Assembly (NCBI GenBank): GCA_019912395.1
Contig: JAIOIH010000049.1
Location: 62,001-126,000 of the forward strand
DNA length: 64,000 nt
DNA from: Flavobacteriales bacterium
GTDB taxonomy: Bacteria > Bacteroidota > Bacteroidia > Flavobacteriales_F > PHOS-HE28
Reading direction: 5' to 3'
Made by a program: the position numbers and the translations under genes. Below, piece by piece: positions 36,473 to 43,564 of this stretch; position 1 is the stretch's first letter, and each line of letters starts with the position of its first letter. Below the pieces are notes generated by a model. It had not been told where the DNA came from. It worked only from the letters and a program-made list of their open reading frames with translations, and ran no database searches.

Positions 36473-37396
36473 ATGATCCATCCGAAAGACCGCTCCGAAC
36501 GCATCAAGGCCAAGGCCAAGGAACTGGGATTCCTGGCATGCGGTGTGGCGAGGGCTGGTTTTCTGGAAGAAGAGGCATCCCGACTGGAGCAATGGCTACG
36601 TTCCGGGGAGAACGGGCAAATGGGATACATGGCGAACCACTTCGACATGCGCCTGGACCCGCGCAAGCTCGTGCCCGGAGCCAAGAGCGTGATAAGCTTG
36701 GCGTACAACTATTTCACGGAGCCGAAGCAGGAGGACCCCGATGCCCCGAAGCTGAGCACCTACGCTTATGGCCGTGATTACCACAAAGTGGTGAAGCAGC
36801 GGCTGAAACCGCTCATGGCCTTCATTGCGGAGCTGTTCGGGGACGTGGACATGCGCTGTTTCACGGACAGTGCCCCGGTGCTGGAGAAGGCCTGGGCGGA
36901 GAAGGCTGGCATCGGATGGCGGGGAAAGCACACCAATGTGATCCGCCAAGGCAACGGATCGTTCTTCTTCCTCTGCGAGATCATCCTGGACCTGGAGCTC
37001 GCACCGGATGTTCCGGCCACGGACCACTGTGGGACCTGTCGCCGTTGCATTGATGCGTGCCCCACGGCTGCCATCACCCCCTATGGCGTTGATGGAAGCA
37101 AGTGCATCAGCTATTTCACCATCGAGCTGAAGGACGGGATACCTGCGGATGCCGGGGACTTCAAGAACTGGGCGTTCGGCTGTGACATTTGCCAACAGGT
37201 ATGCCCTTGGAACCGCTTCAGCCAACCGCACAGCGAGCCTCAATTTGAACCAAGGCCCGAACTGATGGCACTGACCAAGGACGAATGGCACGGCATGACC
37301 GAAGTGGTATTCGACGAGCTCTTTCAGGGAAGCCCGGTGAAGCGCACCAAATATGAAGGGTTGATGAGGAACTTGAGGTATCTGGAAGCGGAATGA
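36473..37396 (+). CDS. queG: Epoxyqueuosine reductase
   Basis: 307 residues from ATG 36473; the open frame also begins at a GTG at 36422 that overlaps the ruvB stop. The cobalamin-dependent N-terminal half has FLACGVARAGFLEEEASRLEQWL and KYRYLxx-like YGRDYHKVVKQRLK; two 4Fe-4S motifs are visible as CGTCRRCIDACPTAAI and CDICQQVCPWN. It performs the last step of queuosine synthesis, epoxyqueuosine to queuosine, in tRNA position 34. Ends 100 bases before the convergent cysN. Confidence 0.95.
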   Translation: MIHPKDRSERIKAKAKELGFLACGVARAGFLEEEASRLEQWLRSGENGQMGYMANHFDMRLDPRKLVPGAKSVISLAYNYFTEPKQEDPDAPKLSTYAYGRDYHKVVKQRLKPLMAFIAELFGDVDMRCFTDSAPVLEKAWAEKAGIGWRGKHTNVIRQGNGSFFFLCEIILDLELAPDVPATDHCGTCRRCIDACPTAAITPYGVDGSKCISYFTIELKDGIPADAGDFKNWAFGCDICQQVCPWNRFSQPHSEPQFEPRPELMALTKDEWHGMTEVVFDELFQGSPVKRTKYEGLMRNLRYLEAE

Positions 37397-37497
37397 AGGC
37401 AACCTGCTTGGTCCATTTGAATGGATGGCTTGTATGAAGCGATCGGCCGTGCCTTCCCATGCTGGTGGCCATGGCTCAAAGGACGTGGACGCCGGAC

Positions 37498-38787
37498 CTA
37501 CACGATCATGCCGGCGGCAACGGTCTCGTTGGTGGCCTCATCAATAAGGATGAGGCTACCGGTGTGCCGGTTGCGCGCATAGTTGTCGAAGTGCAATGGC
37601 ACGGTGGTGCGAAGCAATACCCGCCCGATGTCGTTCATGCCGATCGTGCGATCCTCTTCGTACCTGCGCAAGGAGTTGATGTCCATCTTATAGGTCACCT
37701 CCTTCACCATGCAACGCGCGTCCCGTGTGGTATGCTTCACCGCGTACTTCCCATTGGGCTGCAAGGGGCGTTCGTTCAACCAGCAAAGCATCACGTCGAT
37801 GTCCTGGCTGCTCTGGGGCAGGTTGTGGGGGCTCACGAGCATGTCCCCACGGCTGATGTCGATCTCATCATCGAGCGTCACCACGATGCTTTGTGGGGCG
37901 AATGCCTCTTCCACTTCATGTTCGCCGAGATGAATGGACTTGATCGTGCTCTGGAAGCCGCTGGGCAGCACTTGCACCGTTTCCCCCTTGCGGAAAATGC
38001 CTCCTGAGATCTGACCGGCGAAGCCCCGGAAATCATGCCATTCATCGGTCATCGGGCGGATCACATGCTGCACAGGCAAGCGGCGGTCGATATGGTTGAG
38101 GTCACCGGCAATGTGAATGTTCTCCAAGAGATACATCAAAGTGGAACCTTGGTACCAATCCATCCGGGTGCTCCGGTTCACCACGTTATCCCCTTTCAAG
38201 GCACTGATGGGAATGAAGTTGAGGTCCCTCGCCTCCAGCTTGCTGCTGAAATCCTCCAGTTCGCTCTTTATCTTGTGGAAGACCGCCTCGTCGTAATCCA
38301 CGAGGTCCATCTTATTGATGCAGAACACTACGTGCGGGATGCCCAGCAACGAAGCAATGAAGGCATGGCGGTTGGTCTGCTCCTGGATCCCCTTGCGCGC
38401 ATCCACCAGAATGATCGCCAAGTTCGCCGTGCTGGCACCCGTGACCATGTTCCGTGTGTACTGGATGTGCCCGGGCGTATCGGCAATGATGAATTTTCGC
38501 TTTGGCGTGGCGAAGTAGCGGTAGGCCACGTCGATGGTGATGCCTTGTTCGCGTTCGGCGCGCAGGCCGTCGGTGAGCAGGCTCAGGTCCACGTCCCCGT
38601 TTCCGCGCTTCGAGCTGGCTTGTTCCACCGCCTCCATCTGGTCGTCGAAGATCGCGCGGCTGTCGTACAAAAGACGGCCGATCAATGTGCTTTTGCCATC
38701 GTCCACGCTTCCTGCGGTCGTAAAGCGCAGCAGGTCCATGTCGAGGTATCCCACTGAAGCCTTTGCGTTCTTCTTCTGCTCTGTCAT
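37498..38787 (-). CDS. cysN: Sulfate adenylyltransferase, large subunit (GTPase)
   Basis: 429 residues from ATG 38787 (the longer frame upstream includes cysD-end sequence). EF-Tu-like GTPase motifs: GSVDDGKSTLIGRLL (G1), DTPGHIQYTRNMVTG (G3) and NKMD (G4). It regulates ATP sulfurylase activity of CysD, forming adenosine 5'-phosphosulfate from sulfate and ATP. It has no fused APS kinase domain; that job belongs to the separate cysC. Third gene of the cysC-cysD-cysN set, 31 bases after cysD; a perfect palindrome occupies the gap. Confidence 0.95.
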   Translation of the reverse strand: MTEQKKNAKASVGYLDMDLLRFTTAGSVDDGKSTLIGRLLYDSRAIFDDQMEAVEQASSKRGNGDVDLSLLTDGLRAEREQGITIDVAYRYFATPKRKFIIADTPGHIQYTRNMVTGASTANLAIILVDARKGIQEQTNRHAFIASLLGIPHVVFCINKMDLVDYDEAVFHKIKSELEDFSSKLEARDLNFIPISALKGDNVVNRSTRMDWYQGSTLMYLLENIHIAGDLNHIDRRLPVQHVIRPMTDEWHDFRGFAGQISGGIFRKGETVQVLPSGFQSTIKSIHLGEHEVEEAFAPQSIVVTLDDEIDISRGDMLVSPHNLPQSSQDIDVMLCWLNERPLQPNGKYAVKHTTRDARCMVKEVTYKMDINSLRRYEEDRTIGMNDIGRVLLRTTVPLHFDNYARNRHTGSLILIDEATNETVAAGMIV

Positions 38788-38803
38788 TTTCTGATCATCT
38801 GAT

Positions 38804-38825
38804 TTTCTGATCGATCGATCAGAAA
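38804..38825. repeat. 22-bp perfect palindrome between cysD and cysN
   Basis: The inner 20 bases are TTCTGATCGATCGATCAGAA; one more T/A pair extends it to 22. It overlaps the cysD stop and ends 16 bases before the cysN ATG on the minus strand. It contains three overlapping GATC sites, and TGATCAGAAAA-like pieces recur next to it. Confidence 0.8.
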
Positions 38826-39724
38826 TAACCTTCCTTCTTCCTGTCCTCCATCGCCGCTTCACTGCGCTTGTCATCAATCCGGGACCCACGTTCAGTAGTG
38901 CGTGTGGAAGCCACTTCTTCGATGATCTCTTCCAAGGTTGAAGCAGGTGAATCCACCGCACCGGTGCAGCTCATGTCGCCGATGGTGCGGAAGCGGACGC
39001 GTTTCATGAAGGGCTTTTCAGTTGGCTTCAGGTGCATAAAGGGGGAGTTGGCGTAGATCACTCCGTCGCGCTCGAACACTTCCCGTTCATGGCTGAAGTA
39101 GATGTTCGGGATATCGATGTGCTCCAGCAGGATGTACTGCCACACGTCCATCTCCGTCCAATTGCTGATGGGGAAGGCGCGAAAATGCTCGCCCGGCCGC
39201 TTACGTCCGTTGTAGAGGTTCCACAGTTCTGCGCGTTGGTTCTTGGGGTCCCATTGCCCGAATTCGTCGCGGTGGCTGAAAACGCGTTCCTTGGCACGGG
39301 CCTTTTCCTCATCACGGCGTGCACCGCCGATGGCACAATCGATCTTCTGCGTCTCGATGGCCTCCAGCAGCGTGTTGATCTGCAGCTTGTTGCGGCTGGC
39401 ATGGAAACCGGTCTCCTCCTGCACCTTGCCCTCATCGATGCTCTTCTGCACGCTGCCCACGATCAACTTGGCACCGTGTTCCGCCACCAGTTTGTCGCGG
39501 AATTCGATGGTCTCACTGAAGTTGTGGCCGGTATCTACATGAAGCAACGGGAAGGGCACCTTGGCTGGAAAGAACGCCTTGCGGGCCAAATGAAAACACA
39601 GGATGCTGTCCTTGCCACCGCTGAAGAGCAGGGCGGGGTTGTCGAATTGCGAGGCCACTTCCCGGAGGATGTGCATGCTCTCGCTTTCGAGTTCCTTCAA
39701 ATGGGTCAGTCGGTATGAATGCAT
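38819..39724 (-). CDS. cysD: Sulfate adenylyltransferase, small subunit
   Basis: 301 residues. The PP-loop motif SGGKDSILCFHLARKAF is at about residues 35-51, followed by FPLLHVDTGHNF, TGFHASRNKLQ and the conserved FSHREVFERDG-like region. Forms APS from sulfate and ATP together with CysN. It starts five bases after the end of cysC. The C-terminal end SEAAMEDRKKEGYF matches the family. Confidence 0.96.
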   Translation of the reverse strand: MHSYRLTHLKELESESMHILREVASQFDNPALLFSGGKDSILCFHLARKAFFPAKVPFPLLHVDTGHNFSETIEFRDKLVAEHGAKLIVGSVQKSIDEGKVQEETGFHASRNKLQINTLLEAIETQKIDCAIGGARRDEEKARAKERVFSHRDEFGQWDPKNQRAELWNLYNGRKRPGEHFRAFPISNWTEMDVWQYILLEHIDIPNIYFSHEREVFERDGVIYANSPFMHLKPTEKPFMKRVRFRTIGDMSCTGAVDSPASTLEEIIEEVASTRTTERGSRIDDKRSEAAMEDRKKEGYF

Positions 39725-39728
39725 GTGG

Positions 39729-40337
39729 TCAGTTCCGTTTGATGCGCGGCAGCAGGTACTGGAGCAATTGATCCGCAGCCGCTTCGGCGGTAAGTCCCGT
39801 AGTGGTCAGTCGCAAGGCAGGGGAGGGTGGGGGTTCGAATGGAGCGCTGATACCGGTAAAATCCTTCACTTCCCCTGTGCGGGCCTTGGCATAAAGTCCT
39901 TTCACATCCCGCCGCTCGCACTCATCCAGCGGGGTATCCACGAACACTTCGAGAAAGTCGTTTGCCCCGATGATGCTCCGGGCCTGCTCGCGGATGGCGA
40001 TGGTGGGGCTAACGAAGCAACAGATCACCACCGCTCCGTTCTGCAGGAACAGCTTGGCCACCTCGGCAATGCGGCGGATGTTCTCCGTGCGGTCCGCATC
40101 GCTGAAGCCGAGATTGCTGTTGATCCCAGCCCGGACGTTGTCCCCATCCAATACCACCACATAGTGGCGCGCCGCGTGCAGCTGTTTTTCCAAGGCGATG
40201 GCGATGGTGCTTTTGCCACTGCCGCTCAGCCCTGTCATCCACACCACTGCACCGCGCTGTGCCAGTAGGGCCTCCTTGTCGGAGCGTTGGAGCAGATGGT
40301 TGGCCACGGGATGGATATGCTGCGGTACAGGGGTCAT
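39729..40337 (-). CDS. cysC: Adenylyl-sulfate kinase
   Basis: 202 residues, with the P-loop GLSGSGKST at residues 36-44, DGDNVRAGINSNLGFSDADRTENIRRIAEVAKLF and FVDTPLDECERRDVKGLYAKAR, all typical of APS kinase. It phosphorylates APS to PAPS. First gene of the cysC-cysD-cysN operon, divergent from deoC. No PAPS reductase or sulfite reductase is in the window, so the PAPS could serve sulfation as well as assimilation. A -7 like sequence TACCTTCG lies upstream at 40350-40357 on the minus strand. Confidence 0.95.
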   Translation of the reverse strand: MTPVPQHIHPVANHLLQRSDKEALLAQRGAVVWMTGLSGSGKSTIAIALEKQLHAARHYVVVLDGDNVRAGINSNLGFSDADRTENIRRIAEVAKLFLQNGAVVICCFVSPTIAIREQARSIIGANDFLEVFVDTPLDECERRDVKGLYAKARTGEVKDFTGISAPFEPPPSPALRLTTTGLTAEAAADQLLQYLLPRIKRN

Positions 40338-40413
40338 TGAAATGTGCCGCGAAGGTACCGTTGTTGAAGGGATCTGGCCACCTGAAAGTGAATGCCCTGA
40401 TACAGCACTGGCC

Positions 40414-40421
40414 TATATTTG
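40414..40421 (+). promoter_or_regulatory. deoC -7 promoter element, nine bases before the ATG
   Basis: TATATTTG fits TAnnTTTG. With only nine bases to the ATG at 40431 the transcript would be nearly leaderless. The -33 side is weak. Confidence 0.55.
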
Positions 40422-40430
40422 ACCATCGCC

Positions 40431-41360
40431 ATGAGCAGAACGAAGGACAAGAGCATCCGTAAGGGCATTCCCACACCGGGTCAGGCGCCCAGCGTTGACC
40501 AGGTGGGTATCGAGGAGCGCGTCGCCCGCATCAGGACACGCAGCATCAAGAAGGAGGCGAAAGTGGAAGGGATGAAGCTCGCCCTGAGCATGATCGACCT
40601 CACCACGCTGGAAGGGGCGGACACGCCCGGAAAGGTGCGCCAGCTATGCTACAAGGGCATCCACCTGCACGACCAAATGCCCGGGCTTCCGACCGTGGCT
40701 GCCATCTGCGTGTATCCCACCCTGGTGAAGGTGGCCAAGAAAGCCCTCGGTGACAGCGGTGTGAAAGTAGCCGCCGTGGCAACCGCCTTCCCCAGCGGCC
40801 AAGCACCCAAAGCAGTGAAGATCGCCGACACCAAGTTCGCCGTCAGTGAAGGTGCCGACGAGATCGACATGGTGATCTCCCGCGGGCATTTCCACAGCGG
40901 TGAGCATGGTTTTGTCTTTGATGAGATCGCCGCCATCAAGGAGGTCTGCGGCAAGGCCCGCCTGAAGGTGATCTTGGAGACGGGCGAGCTGGGCACCTAC
41001 GATAAGGTCCGCCTGGCGAGCGACATTGCCATTGCGGCCGGAGCGGACTTCATCAAGACCAGCACCGGAAAGATCAGCCCTGCGGCCACCATGGATGTGA
41101 CCTTGGTAATGCTGCATGCCATACGCGACCACTATTTGCGGACCGGCGAAATGATCGCCATGAAGCCCGCAGGGGGCATCCGCACCAGCAAGCAGGCCCT
41201 GCACTACCTGATGATGGTGAAGGAGGAGCTCGGTCCCGAATGGCTGAACAACCACTGGTTCCGCTTCGGAGCAAGCAGCCTTGCCAACGACATCCTCATG
41301 CAGTTGCAAAAAGAGGAGACCGGCAGATACCAGAGCGCGGACTACTTTAGTGTGGATTGA
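40431..41360 (+). CDS. deoC: Deoxyribose-phosphate aldolase
   Basis: 309 residues from ATG 40431. It has the longer N-terminal extension of eukaryote-like/Bacteroidota enzymes (MSRTKDKSIRKGIPTPGQAP). The DERA motifs are present: LSMIDLTTLEGADTP, AICVYPTLV, AVATAFPSG, DEIDMVISRG, and the Schiff-base lysine in GADFIKTSTGK, with VGMKPAGGIR-like MKPAGGIRTSKQAL later. It cleaves 2-deoxyribose 5-phosphate to glyceraldehyde 3-phosphate and acetaldehyde in nucleoside salvage. Divergent from cysC. Confidence 0.94.
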   Translation: MSRTKDKSIRKGIPTPGQAPSVDQVGIEERVARIRTRSIKKEAKVEGMKLALSMIDLTTLEGADTPGKVRQLCYKGIHLHDQMPGLPTVAAICVYPTLVKVAKKALGDSGVKVAAVATAFPSGQAPKAVKIADTKFAVSEGADEIDMVISRGHFHSGEHGFVFDEIAAIKEVCGKARLKVILETGELGTYDKVRLASDIAIAAGADFIKTSTGKISPAATMDVTLVMLHAIRDHYLRTGEMIAMKPAGGIRTSKQALHYLMMVKEELGPEWLNNHWFRFGASSLANDILMQLQKEETGRYQSADYFSVD

Positions 41361-41386
41361 ACGGGGCGGTACAGGTCGCGGATAAA

Positions 41387-41416
41387 TTGCATGTGACCTT
41401 GGAGTACTTATTTTCG
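41387..41416 (+). promoter_or_regulatory. Promoter of the T9SS-cargo gene at 41473
   Basis: TTG at 41387-41389 and TATTTTCG at 41409-41416 are 19 bases apart, the favoured -33/-7 spacing. A start near 41422 gives a leader of about 50 bases to the ATG at 41473, an independent clue for that start. Confidence 0.65.
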
Positions 41417-41472
41417 TCAGCCAGCCCACCGGAAAAGGCGGGCATTGAACGAACTTGAACAATCACCCTGCC

Positions 41473-42315
41473 ATGAGAAAACTCCTCATCCTATTGTCCA
41501 CGTTGTGCTTGTTCACCCAAACCTCGGCACAAGATGTCCAGAAATGCTGCGGTACGTCAAGCAGCACGTTCCTGCTGGGCAGCACGAGCTATGCGCGCCA
41601 CACGCAATGCCTGTATGCTCCCGGCGACTTTACGGGGGCTGTCTCCGGAAGTATTGTTCGATTGTATTACCGCTATGGGGTCAGCGGCATTACGGAGGGC
41701 AATACGTTGGGCCAGCTCAGAATTAGCTTGATCCAGACCCCGGCTACGGCGTTCAGTGGGGTGGATTTTCTTACTGGTTTGCAAACCGTGCTCAATGCGT
41801 CCGCGCTCACCATCCCTCCAGGCTCCTCCGGGGAATGGTTCAGCATTGATCTGGACACTCCTTTCGAATACGATCCAACGCTGTCTTTGGTGGTGGACAT
41901 TCGTTTTGAGACTTCGGTCAACACCTCCTTTGGTACCATGAGCGTCTCGGGGACAACGGGCCGGAAGATCATGTCCAATTCCACGACCACTACTTCGGGT
42001 GAGACCTGGACTACGCTTCAGGACATCGGATTCGACCTGTTGGGAACCGGCACGTCCGATCGACTCCCAGGCGTGACCAGCTTGTTCCCCAACCCAGCGG
42101 ACACCCGCACGGAACTGAATTTGGCCGTACCCCTGAAGGAACAAGCCCTACTTACCCTGTCTGACATCTCAGGGCGTGCAGTGCTCCTGCAGCAGATGCC
42201 CGCTGGATGCAGCCGTGCAACGATCGATGTGAGCGAACTGCCGCACGGGACATATCTGCTACAACTCCGCGGGCCATCCGGTTTGATCGATCACCGGCCC
42301 TTGGTGCTTCAGTGA
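41473..42315 (+). CDS. T9SS-sorted secreted protein
   Basis: 280 residues from the ATG of a clear signal peptide (MRKLLILLSTLCLFTQTSAQ); a longer TTG frame exists but is less likely. The mature part is a beta-rich domain of about 170 residues (VQKCCGTSSSTFLLGSTSYARHTQCLYAP onward) with LRISLIQTPATAFSGVDFLTGLQTV, similar in style to jelly-roll surface proteins. It ends in a type A sorting domain: TSLFPNPADTRTELNLAVPL, LTLSDISGRAVL, ELPHGTYLLQL. The biochemical role is not recognisable. Convergent with dprA, the gap containing a repeat element. Confidence 0.82.
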   Translation: MRKLLILLSTLCLFTQTSAQDVQKCCGTSSSTFLLGSTSYARHTQCLYAPGDFTGAVSGSIVRLYYRYGVSGITEGNTLGQLRISLIQTPATAFSGVDFLTGLQTVLNASALTIPPGSSGEWFSIDLDTPFEYDPTLSLVVDIRFETSVNTSFGTMSVSGTTGRKIMSNSTTTTSGETWTTLQDIGFDLLGTGTSDRLPGVTSLFPNPADTRTELNLAVPLKEQALLTLSDISGRAVLLQQMPAGCSRATIDVSELPHGTYLLQLRGPSGLIDHRPLVLQ

Positions 42316-42329
42316 GCGCTCCATCGCGG

Positions 42330-42395
42330 GAGCCTGTCCCGGACCTCCTCACAGGAGTTGACCGGTCGGTTTTGTAAGAGACCCCGAACAGGCTC
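42330..42395. repeat. Inverted-repeat element between convergent genes (copy B of family)
   Basis: GAGCCTGT (42330-42337) pairs perfectly with ACAGGCTC (42388-42395), and the pairing continues imperfectly inward (CCCGGACCTC against the matching right arm). A small inner stem CTCCT/AGGAG (42345-42349, 42353-42357) lies inside. The motif CCTGTTCGG reappears from copy A at 21872-22009. The right arm ends immediately before the dprA stop, so it may end both genes. Confidence 0.6.
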
Positions 42396-43505
42396 TCAAT
42401 TCAGCGCGTACATCTTCCCCGGAAGGCTGCGCACCACACCGTTGAACTCCAGGTTCAGCAGGATGCCAGCGGCCTTGTGCGGGAGCATTCTGCTGCGGAA
42501 GCAAAGCGTATCGATATCGATCTTTCCCTGGGCCCTGATCAGGTCCACCAAGGTCTGTTCCTCCGGCATCAGCTCGGTGAAGAGCGCAGGTTGAACGGCT
42601 GACTTCCTCTTGGTCTCGGGCAGCCACTCCATCAACTTGAGCACATCCATCGCATTGGTGACCAAGTGCGCCTTGTTCTGCTGGATCAAGCGATTGCAGC
42701 CGATGCTCTGGCTGTCGGTGGGCCTGCCGGGGAAGGCCATCACATCCCGATCGTAGCTGTCGGCGATATCCGCTGTGATGAGCGAGCCACCCTTTGGTCC
42801 ACTTTCCACTACGATGGTGCAATCGCTGAGGCCGGCGATCACCCTGTTGCGCGCTGGAAAATTGCCGGGCGCGAACGGGGAACCGCTGGTCAACTCGCTC
42901 ACCAAGGCGCCTTGTTCACACATCTCCTTTGCCGTAGCAGCATGTTCGCCCGGATAGAGCCGGTCCAGGCCGTGGGCCACGCAGCCCACTGTGCTTAAGC
43001 CATTGCGCAGCGCCGATCGATGGGCGATGATGTCGATGCCGTATGCCAGTCCGCTCACGATGGTGGCACCGCTTTCCGCCAAGCCTTCCACAAGTTCTTC
43101 GCAGAGCCGCTTGCCCTGTTCGGTAGGTGTACGGGTACCTACAATGGAAACGCATCTCGAAGGATCCAGATCGGCATTGCCCCTTACAAAAAGCAGCACC
43201 GGTGCATCAAGGCAATGCCGAAGTCGCTTGGGATACTCCGCATCGAGATAGAACAGGGTGCGCAGTTTCTGCTTGCGGATATATTCCAACTCCTTTTCCG
43301 CTGCCTTGATCACGCCCGGCCCCAGTATGGACGCGGCCAGCACCGGTCCGATCCCGGGCACCTTGGCCAATGAACGCCGTACCGCCCTATCGGTGAACAG
43401 CGGCTCCACCCCGCCGCAATAGGCCACGAGGTTCCGGGCGTTCACCGGTCCGATGCCCTTGAGCATGGAGAGGGCAATGCGATGTATCAATTGGCGGTCG
43501 TCCAT
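42396..43505 (-). CDS. dprA: DNA-processing protein DprA
   Basis: 369 residues. HhH-like N-terminal region (LSMLKGIGPVNARNLVAYCGG, VPGIGPVLAASIL), the Rossmann-type core with SIVGTRTPTEQGKRL, TIVSGLAYGIDIIAH, GCVAHGLDRLYPGEH, SELTSGSPFAPGNFPARNRVIAGLSD and VVESGPKGGSLITADIA, and a winged-helix C-terminal domain. It loads RecA onto incoming single-stranded DNA in natural transformation. Divergent from the TonB receptor gene; ends at the repeat element. Confidence 0.95.
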   Translation of the reverse strand: MDDRQLIHRIALSMLKGIGPVNARNLVAYCGGVEPLFTDRAVRRSLAKVPGIGPVLAASILGPGVIKAAEKELEYIRKQKLRTLFYLDAEYPKRLRHCLDAPVLLFVRGNADLDPSRCVSIVGTRTPTEQGKRLCEELVEGLAESGATIVSGLAYGIDIIAHRSALRNGLSTVGCVAHGLDRLYPGEHAATAKEMCEQGALVSELTSGSPFAPGNFPARNRVIAGLSDCTIVVESGPKGGSLITADIADSYDRDVMAFPGRPTDSQSIGCNRLIQQNKAHLVTNAMDVLKLMEWLPETKRKSAVQPALFTELMPEEQTLVDLIRAQGKIDIDTLCFRSRMLPHKAAGILLNLEFNGVVRSLPGKMYALN

Positions 43506-43564
43506 CGGGGCGTGGTGGCGATCGCTACATTCGCCGTCAACGCATGCCGCCCAAAATAAGCGCG

